Below, piece after piece: positions 57,379 to 64,000 of a stretch of 64,000 nucleotides of DNA (the first letter of the stretch is position 1; each line of letters begins with the position of its first letter). This DNA is from Kappaphycus alvarezii (Eukaryota > Rhodophyta > Florideophyceae > Gigartinales > Solieriaceae): assembly GCA_002205965.3 (NCBI GenBank), contig NADL03000478.1, positions 1,699,001-1,763,000 of the forward strand. The letters are read 5' to 3'. The notes under the pieces were generated by a model. That model made no database searches. It was not told the origin of the DNA and worked only from the letters and a program-made list of their open reading frames with translations. A program made the translations under genes and the position numbers.

Positions 57379-58388
57379 ATTGCAGGCTTCTGTCGGTCAA
57401 CCGTAGGATCCGAGCAACAATATCGACTGCCTGCATCAAGCCATCACCGTCGACAGCAAACTCGACATCGTGCCATACCATTCGATATCCGGTTAGTTTC
57501 ATGCAGCATTCAGTGTACTCAGCACCCGTCACTCTCCTTCATTCAGAGGCTGCCAATTCCTGGCATCATTCTTTGGTATTGCGATTCCCCTCTCCATCAT
57601 CATCTTCTTGAGATCCTCCCTTGCCGTGCCCCTCACAACACCCTGGCCTCCATACTTCTGCTGCATCTTATCCCTCAGTCGAGTTACAGGATCTGGTCTT
57701 TGTCTCGGATCCAACGGTGTCAAAGATATTCCATCCTGCGAATTCAAAAGCTCCTCTCGGCGCTTTGCTCTTTTGGCCATTCTCTCCTCCCTCTTCGCCT
57801 GAATCTCCATCACCGTTTCCCTCAACGCTTTCCTCTGTTCCGCATCCAGCAGAGTCCCCAACAACGTATTTCGATGCTCCACCTCCACCACTCCACCCAC
57901 AAATCTCCTCACGCTTTTCCAAAAATTCCCAATGCCGCCACCTATCCTCGGTCGTATTCGCACGCCCTCCCGATAAATCGTCACCGCCCGCCACCCACCA
58001 CGTACTTAAACTCGGAAACACCAAACACCGGTAGTCGCACTGCCAATTTTGTTGAAGGCGCCACCTGTAGCCGAAGAAACGGAAACCTGGCCGGTTCCAA
58101 TCCAAAGTTGATCGATGAGCCACCGTGGATATATGCCTCTGCTGCCAGGTAGCATCGTACCCGTTTACCCATGGGAATCCGTGCGTCCAGACCAAAGCCA
58201 GGCTCCGGCCGTAGCAACATGCGCAGTGTTGGCAGTGCGCTCATGGTGGTAGGGATGGGGAACCAAGTGACGCCCCTGTCTCTGATCTTGACGCGAGTCG
58301 TCGGAACGTGCGCCCCCGTATATACAGGTGGCCGATTTGGGTCTCGGGGAACCCAGGTGATGACTTTAACTGTAATTATCCGCCACAT
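57379..58388 (-). CDS. Unrecognised conserved-looking protein (frameshifted)
   Basis: From ATG 58388 one frame runs to a stop at 57981 (MWRIITVKVITWVP near the start, RIPMGKRVRCYLAAEAYIHG in the middle, FGVSEFKYVVGGGR at the end). The next frame begins at about 57990 with AVTIYREGVRIRPRIGGGIG and runs to 57529 through a long charged helix (EIQAKREERMAKRAKRREEL). A one-base loss in a G-rich run joins them, and the codon content supports one protein of about 285 residues. A third segment reading KLTGYRMVWHDVEFAVDGDG, in yet another frame, ends with TAA at about 57379 and may be a further C-terminal extension or a separate short gene. No domain is recognised. The N-terminal part is beta-rich and glycine-rich, and a membrane-barrel or organelle protein is only a guess. 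Confidence 0.6.
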
Positions 58389-58731
58389 CTGCCATTGATC
58401 TGGACAGAGGTCATACTGTACAATTCTCCCTGTTTTTGTACAGGGCAAACTCTACAAACTGTGGTGGCCAATCACGGGCCACGATTGACCTGACTCGGCG
58501 GATGTGATTAACTGCCCTCCACATTGCCAGGTTCGATTCTTAGAGCAAGTCTAGCGGTGGGTAAAATTTATATGCAAATTTTGATTTTTACATATGCACC
58601 TGCAATGCGCATGCCTAACGGTTCGATGGCGCTTTGCAACGTGTCGTAAGATGACTGGATGCATGAGTACGAGGGGGTGTAATACTTCACTCTACATTGA
58701 GTTGACAATTTAAAGTTGGGGGAACACATCC

Positions 58732-60093
58732 ATGTGCCCGCGCCACTGCATCATGGCCGATGGCAACATGAGTGACGAATCGTCGTCGACGATTGATGAA
58801 CTGTTGGAACAGTTGCTGGAGTCTGACGGGGAGAAGGACGCTCAAGCGTGTGTATTGGCCGCGGTAGAAGGCAGTGAGACACTACGGATGGAAAAAAGTG
58901 GGGTGGTAGAGGACCAGGATGCAAGAATATCAGCAGAGGCCCTTGCACCTGGTTTAACGAACGCCTTTCGCAATGCCTTCTGTACCGAACGAAACAATTG
59001 AGGAAGGTCCTCTTATATCTGTTAAGCTCTACTGGTTGTTACATGGCAAGTTTTTGCGAAAGTACCCTGTTTTAAGCAAGGAGAAGATGCTGCTGGGAAG
59101 CTGGGGCATAGTACTCACCAGAAGATTCTTGCCCCCCTGCGAAGATTAGCATCAGGAAGCTCCTTTAGACAAATGGATGACATGTGCAGAATTGGTGTAG
59201 AGTCACAGAGAATGTACTTTGAGAGCTTTGTGATAGCGGCAATTGATCTTTTGGATAGCAGTTCTTAAACAGAGAGATAGGCATCGAAGAACTGCGAAAT
59301 ATAGAAGAGAAGTATGCTGAAATCGGGTTTCTTGGTTGTATTAGTTGTTTGGATTATATGCAAATGCATTGGAAAAATTTCCTTGTGAAATGAAAGGACA
59401 ATAAGCAATCCCGAGAACGGGAAGCTAAGTACATTGAGTTGTGAGGCACTCTGTGACAGATATTTCTATTGTTGACACTGGTTTACGGGAAGGTGTGGAT
59501 CAAACAATGAACTAACGCTACTTGCCAACAGTCCTCTAATGACTGACATAACGAGGAACAAGAGAACAATGACGCTTCCAGAAGGATATTCATTGAACAG
59601 AGTAAGACTTAACTGGCTTACGTATATGTTTGTGGATGGAATATATCTAGATTGGTATATATTTGTCGGTTCCGTTTCTGCTCCTGGGAATAGGCGAGGG
59701 GAATACATGAAAGAGCGACAAGAAGCGGGTCGGAAAGATATTGAACGAATGCCCGGGTGTTTATAGGGGAGATTCAAGATACTGAGGCAAGAAAGACATG
59801 AATGGAGGGATGAGATGATCATCATCATACGGTAGGTGTGCATTGATGAAGAGTTGGATAAGGAAATGGAAGAAGTTGACAACCCTAAGTTCGTGAAGGA
59901 GTTTTTGGAATAGGATGAGGTAGCAGAGAACATTGGATTCGGGCACAGTTCAAAAGGAACGGACGATATTGTGTCTGGTATAACTGCCCTGTTGGAGAGG
60001 GACAGATTCGTAATGAGTTGTGACATGCGTCTTGATATTATCAAGGAGATTACCGAGCATCTGTGGTTTTTGAAAGGCGCTTGCGTGGAGTAA
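58732..60093 (+). pseudogene. Harbinger transposase (Plant_tran/DDE_Tnp_4-like)
   Basis: An acidic N-terminus (58732-59001) is followed in other frames by the blocks ILAPLRRLASGSSFRQMDDM near 59130, EELRNIEEKYAEIGFLGCIS and CLDYMQMHWKN near 59285-59380 (first catalytic Asp), MFVDGIYLDWYIFVGSVSAP near 59630 (second Asp), and ERQEAGRKDIERMPGCL near 59710 (third acidic residue), then a stop where the family continues with Q-x-R/K-F. These are the hallmark blocks of the plant-type Harbinger transposase. At least four stops or shifts, and a missing stretch between the first and second Asp, make it inactive. Confidence 0.78.
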
Positions 60094-60559
60094 ATATAAG
60101 TAAAGTACACTTCTTAATTACGGGCTGAACTTTGTTCGCGGGCTTGGTCGTCTGCTTCAGTCGCCTACGGCTCTCTATGATGCGGACTTTGCCCTCGTCT
60201 CTCGAAGAAGCTCGACGGCAGTCTGATCTAATCTAACTCATTCTTCTTATTACCATCATTTCTTTCCTCCATCGCATCGGCACTTGCTGCTGAGGTGGTC
60301 GCAATTACTTCGTACTGAGATGCAACCGTCGGCTTTTCAGCTGTTGATTCCATCTTGGACTTCTGCAGAAGTTCATGCATCATCCGGTTCTTCTCAGACG
60401 ACAGTTATCAAGAATATTGATTATCTTGAACTGTAGAGCAACAATTTTTAGCTTGATCTTTGAAGAAGAGCGCTCACACATCGCCAAACTCATAACTCCT
60501 ATGGAATTTTCCATGTTGTGCGCACCGGCCTCAACCGCGGACTCATTCTTTCTATTCTT

Positions 60560-61170
60560 AGAATATGTAGGACAAACACTGCTTGGTTTCTACTTCTTGA
60601 TATTTCCCATGTTACCCTTACTATCCGGCGCATAATCATCCTCAACAACCACCCCTGACGGTCCATTACCTCTCCTAGAAGGACAGGGACTGTTTGCCTC
60701 ACTTGATTTCCTGGAGAGTAGCTCAGTATTATCCAACACATTCTTCGGCAACTTTTCATTCTCAACACCATATACTACCCTAGAAAACATAATAGGAGCC
60801 CAACGACGGTTGTTACCATCTGATTCGACAGTCACATAACGTTAGCAATATAGAAGCATGATATTCTTCAAGTTATCCTCCTCAGACTCTTCCGACGGTA
60901 TTTTGCCACGATAAAACTTGTCCACGAAAAATTACTTCTGTTTCATGCGCTGTAGAGTTTTCCACCTGCTCTTCAAACTGTTTGCCGAGCGGGCACGAAA
61001 ATATTCTTTCTTCTCACACAATAACGCGACAGAAGCCCAGAACGTCTTCGCATCTTGGTCAAAGACCACTTTAGAAGCCTTTATCCACGACTCAGCAAGA
61101 GCGCAATCCTATTGTTGGTAGAATTTGTCCCCCCTGCTGTTAGAGGCATCGTCTGCTGAAGATTGCATTT
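60560..61170 (-). pseudogene. Harbinger Myb/SANT-like ORF 1
   Basis: The minus-strand frame reads DCALAESWIKASKV, TFWASVALLCEKKEY, SANSLKSRWKTLQRM, a TAA, then PSEESEEDNLKNIMLLY, a second TAA, and continues to about 60590 with GNNRRWAPIMFSRVVYG. The trio of Trp (SW, FW, RW) with spacing of about 20 residues and the E-S-E-E-D-x-L block are typical of the Myb/SANT-like protein of Harbinger elements. The two in-frame stops are at about 60943 and 60841. Confidence 0.7.
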
Positions 61171-61633
61171 TTGGTGAGTGAGAGTAGGGTAGTTATGTGG
61201 GGGATGGTGTTGTGAGTTGAGTTTTTTGCAGCTTGCAGGATGCTTTAGGATGCTTTATGTGCGGGCGTCATCAGTTCGAAAACGTGATGGTCTGTAGTTT
61301 GCTTTTCTTGCCAAACGTCTATGCGTCAATGTGTTAAAATATTGTTGGCCGAAATTATGCATCCGAGCGCATGCTAGATGTAAATACGGATCTAAAAAAG
61401 ACTCTTTTTACATCCAAATTATAGCGATAGGACGTCCGATAGACAGCAAAGATGTATAGCAATACGCAATTGTTTTTCGGATTTTGGCATCAACGTTAGA
61501 CTTTCTTTTACTGTCGTCGCAGTACAGTACAGTACTTACGTAGCCATTTTCTTAAAATTCCCGTACAGCACTGTACTATGGTAAAGTACTGTACAATAAA
61601 AGTGCACCCAGTAGCCGCTCAGCCGGTATATTA
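61171..61633. other. Spacer between the Harbinger elements
   Basis: Holds a short inverted repeat (GATGTAAA at 61377 and TTTACATC at 61407) and, at 61521-61595, a dense cluster of GTACAG/CTGTAC words. No gene. Confidence 0.5.
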
Positions 61634-61938
61634 GGGAGTTTACGCACAACTGTAGAGCTTTACTAGACTGTAAGACATAATTCTGATACAAATCGTACAG
61701 ATTGCATCGGTGTAAAGGAATGGTCCGCAAAGCCATGAGTACCTTTTCTGAAATGTGCCCAACTGGTGAAGACGCCTGAGGTCGCTTTGGCCGGTAAATC
61801 GGCACTCAGGGGAAAGCTGTATCCCCAACCCTTCGGCCGAGCCCGCCATTACTTCCCACCTTTTTTGGACAGCCCACGTGAGGACGCCTTTCAGGGCGTC
61901 GACTCTATCGCTGCTACGGTCGCCCTATCGCTCCTCCA

Positions 61939-62320
61939 ATGCCTTCTCCAAACCCCCACCCTAACGGCGACGAAACGTACACCATGGCCACCGTCATCCC
62001 TACAACGTCGACTGCGCCCTCTTCAACAGCCACTAATGCGCTCCAGAGAAAGGTGGCTGCACACGAAGGGCGTCGATCTAGGTTCAACAAGGATGAAGAC
62101 TTGCATCTGGTTCGGGAAATAGATGCCGCGAAGGCTCACATATCAAACTCGAGCGGGTTATTGACAAGTAGGAACGTAAGAAGGCCCGTGAAGAGGCCTC
62201 TAAAGTAGAGCTTCAGAAGTTTCGGATGATGCTGGAACTTTTACGTAGCGGCCATGCCGCAAGTACATATGGGCGTCCATCTGAGCCCTTAAAGGAGCAT
62301 GACTCTGGGGCTCCGCGCTA
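61939..62320 (+). pseudogene. Harbinger Myb-like ORF 2
   Basis: The frame has a short Ser/Thr/Ala-rich leader, then GRRSRFNKDEDLHLVREIDA, the start of a Myb-like helix as found in Harbinger-associated proteins. In another frame a charged coiled-coil tail reads KKAREEASKVELQKFRMMLE and ends at 62320. A frameshift near 62135 separates the parts. The rest of the Myb domain (second and third Trp positions) is missing. Confidence 0.55.
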
Positions 62321-62419
62321 GGTTCTTCGCGCCTAGGCGCAACGGACTTTGCGCTCTCCGAGTCGCATGCTCTATTAGGGCTAAACTTAACCCCTTGAGT
62401 TCAAGCACGTCTCTACCGA

Positions 62420-63505
62420 AGGAAAGGAGAACCCGAAGCACTTTGAGACCTGGTTGCCATATAAATAGGTCTGGCTGTTCATTAAAATAAAAGAAGTCAG
62501 GTAGGGATCCAACAGGTGCTTGTGGGAAACGCATTATCGGCGGAAATCAGCAGCACCAGTAAAGCTTAACTTCCTTGAAGATCCACTCCACTGTGATGCG
62601 ACCATTGAACATAGCAGTGTTGAATGCTGCCCCTGTCGCGGAAAAGTGCGAACCTTTCAACGGAATACTTGCAGATAAATGCGAAGTATTTATCTGCTTG
62701 TAGCCGCTGTCACCGTAGATACAGCATTGCAAGCCGTTGACCTCCATCACAGCTATTAGCTGCTCATCTAAATTGGGGCTACTATACGGAGCCCAGTCGT
62801 GACGAAGCCCTTCAACCGGCCTGTACGCATGTAGCACGAACCCATCAGGGCAGACTGTAGCTGATACTTCAGCGCATAGATTCTCTTGCGTCTACTTTAC
62901 GCTATATTTTGTAGATTTTAGTTGCTTGGCCTCGTAATCTTGATAACCATGACGTCGATAAAACCAATACAGTTTTCAAAAACCGGCACGCGATCTTGTA
63001 CTGCTTGCGCAAAAATTTCAACAAGCTCCGATACGTATACAGTATGTAGTTGCCCTGTCACCAGTTGCTCATATTCGTCTAAGAACTCACCGATGATCTC
63101 CCCGAAAATCTCACTGAGCTGCGAGGAATGCTTGCGATAGAACATCTCACGGTCTTTGCACCAGAAAGGTGTGACCATGTGACCCAAAACGATACATGTA
63201 GCAAATCAGGGTGACGACGAGTATCTGTTACGATCTGTCGTTGCGTAGGATGCCAAGATGCAAACGGCGGATGATGTTTTTATCAAATCGGCCTTGAGAA
63301 ACCTAAAATGAGAAAGAAACGCACGATCACTAAAGATACTGAATACATCGGAGAACGTGGTTGTTGCGATGAGTGCGCTGCAATGAAGAAATCGGTCATA
63401 GTTGTGTTGTGCCTGCAGAATATTTTGGAAGCTTTCTCCAGCAGCTCTGAGCTCACAAAGACGCCCTGTTCGCAGCACTAGAGAAGGTTCGTCAGAATGA
63501 AGCAC
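62420..63505 (-). pseudogene. Harbinger transposase 2 (DDE_Tnp_4-like)
   Basis: Minus-strand blocks are in order: FLSHFRFLKADLIKTSS near 63320 (helix-turn-helix leader), HSSQLSEIFGEIIGEFL near 63120, FENCIGFIDVMVIKITRPS near 62930 (first Asp, usually G-F-I-D-G-T), YGDSGYKQ near 62720 (second Asp), and AMFNGRITVEWIFKEVKLYW near 62570 (third residue Glu). The PVG and a Phe/Tyr-rich end lie at about 62510-62440. Stops and frame changes occur between blocks, and a stretch between the first and second Asp is short or damaged. It clearly belongs to a different subgroup from element 1. Confidence 0.75.
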
Positions 63506-63773
63506 CAGCGCCTGCGAAATTTATGTTCATTTCGCTTCGTGTGACGCGCTAAGGTGGAGCGTCGCGGTATTTTAAAGGTGGGGGTAGCCTGGGATGCCTC
63601 GACGCTCGGAGGAGTGGGTTGTGGTAAAAGAGGTGGGACTGTATTTCTCATATCGAACAGAATTATGGGAGTGCGTAAATTCTTCACCAATCAGAATTCT
63701 GACTCTATTTCTAGTACGTCGCATTTTGAAGAAGTTGAGAATCTTAGTGTGAAGTCGCCTGTGCGTAAATTCT

Positions 63774-64000
63774 ATACTGAGATAAAAATGAACTTGGAAC
63801 ATGAATTTTAGATGGAGTTTGTCCATTTTCGGTGGAGTGTTAAACCTCTGGTGGGAAAATGAGACTACTGTCATCCGATTAGCAAACCGGACATCAGATA
63901 CTCGTCAAGAAGAGTAAGGTGAGGAAAAAGACGTAGTCGAATCTAATTTGTACTACAGAAAAAAAATAGAAGACTTGAAAGTAAGTAATAGGCCCTCAAC
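63774..64000. other. Window end, no gene seen
   Basis: AT-rich tail beyond the repeats of Harbinger element 2. No feature is supported. Confidence 0.4.

Larger units (their letters stand above)
58732..61170. mobile_element. PIF/Harbinger element 1 (relic)
   Basis: Contains a transposase on the plus strand (58732-60093) and a Myb/SANT-like gene on the minus strand (61170 to about 60560), arranged tail to tail. This two-gene set is diagnostic of PIF/Harbinger elements, where the Myb-like protein helps the transposase to enter the nucleus and bind DNA. Terminal inverted repeats and the 3-bp target duplication were not recognised, so the ends are those of the genes. Confidence 0.7.
61634..63773. 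mobile_element. PIF/Harbinger element 2 (relic)
   Basis: A second two-gene set, different in sequence from element 1: a Myb-like gene on the plus strand (61939-62320) and a transposase on the minus strand (63505 to about 62420). The left side has GGGAGTTTACGCAC at 61634-61647 after TTA. The right side has GTGCGTAAATTCTT at 63671 and GTGCGTAAATTCTA at 63761, the inverted form with two mismatches. They may be terminal or subterminal inverted repeats, so the limits are tentative. Confidence 0.55.

Noticed and set aside
59466..60110. 214-residue minus-strand frame
   Set aside because: It lies antisense to the clear Harbinger transposase blocks, and its Ser/Leu/Ile-rich content is what that antisense would give.
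63554..63811. 85-codon frame at the right end
   Set aside because: It overlaps the repeated GTGCGTAAATTC motifs at the edge of Harbinger 2 and has no domain.

Overview
This is eukaryotic nuclear DNA, most likely from an intron-poor red alga (for example a florideophyte). That identification is an inference: the host genes are compact, close together and show no recognisable introns, a plant-type RAD5 and an ER cargo receptor of the TEX261/Erv26 type are present, and most of the rest is transposon debris of several superfamilies. An oomycete or another compact-genome alga is not excluded. No bacterial operons, rRNA, tRNA or CRISPR were found.

Layout. 1-2190: relic of a non-LTR-type reverse transcriptase (minus strand). 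2849-8951: host gene pair, a TMEM62-like metallophosphoesterase (+) and a RAD5-type helicase/ubiquitin ligase (-), ending about 40 bp apart. 10449-13650: broken transposon with a piggyBac-like transposase, an inserted YqaJ-type exonuclease and a C-terminal zinc module. 15.6-27.4 kb: further relics, namely a gag/protease fragment (-), a DUF7869-type transposase (+) bracketed by similar repeats, a solo-LTR-like repeat, an unrecognised broken gene (+) and another transposase relic (-). 27.4-43.9 kb: AT-rich and gene-free, holding very old Copia fragments. 44693-50519: a complete Ty1/Copia retrotransposon with two LTRs that look identical by eye, flanked by fragments of the same reverse-transcriptase family seen at the window start. 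52294-58388: host gene cluster with an isoaspartyl peptidase/L-asparaginase (+), ankyrin protein (-), M20 peptidase (+), TEX261/Erv26 (-) and an unrecognised protein (-). 58732 to about 63.8 kb: two adjacent PIF/Harbinger elements, each with a transposase and a Myb/SANT-like gene.

How it fits together. The host genes cover unrelated housekeeping roles (DNA damage tolerance, membrane phosphoesterase, peptide and protein repair, ER-Golgi sorting) and form no pathway. Nearly all of them carry one or more apparent single-base frameshifts although their motifs are otherwise intact. That pattern suggests residual consensus indels, or recent inactivation, and it limits every gene model here. The most interesting mobile features are the transposase-exonuclease element, the young Copia with an in-frame TAG between gag and protease, and the two age classes of Copia in one window.
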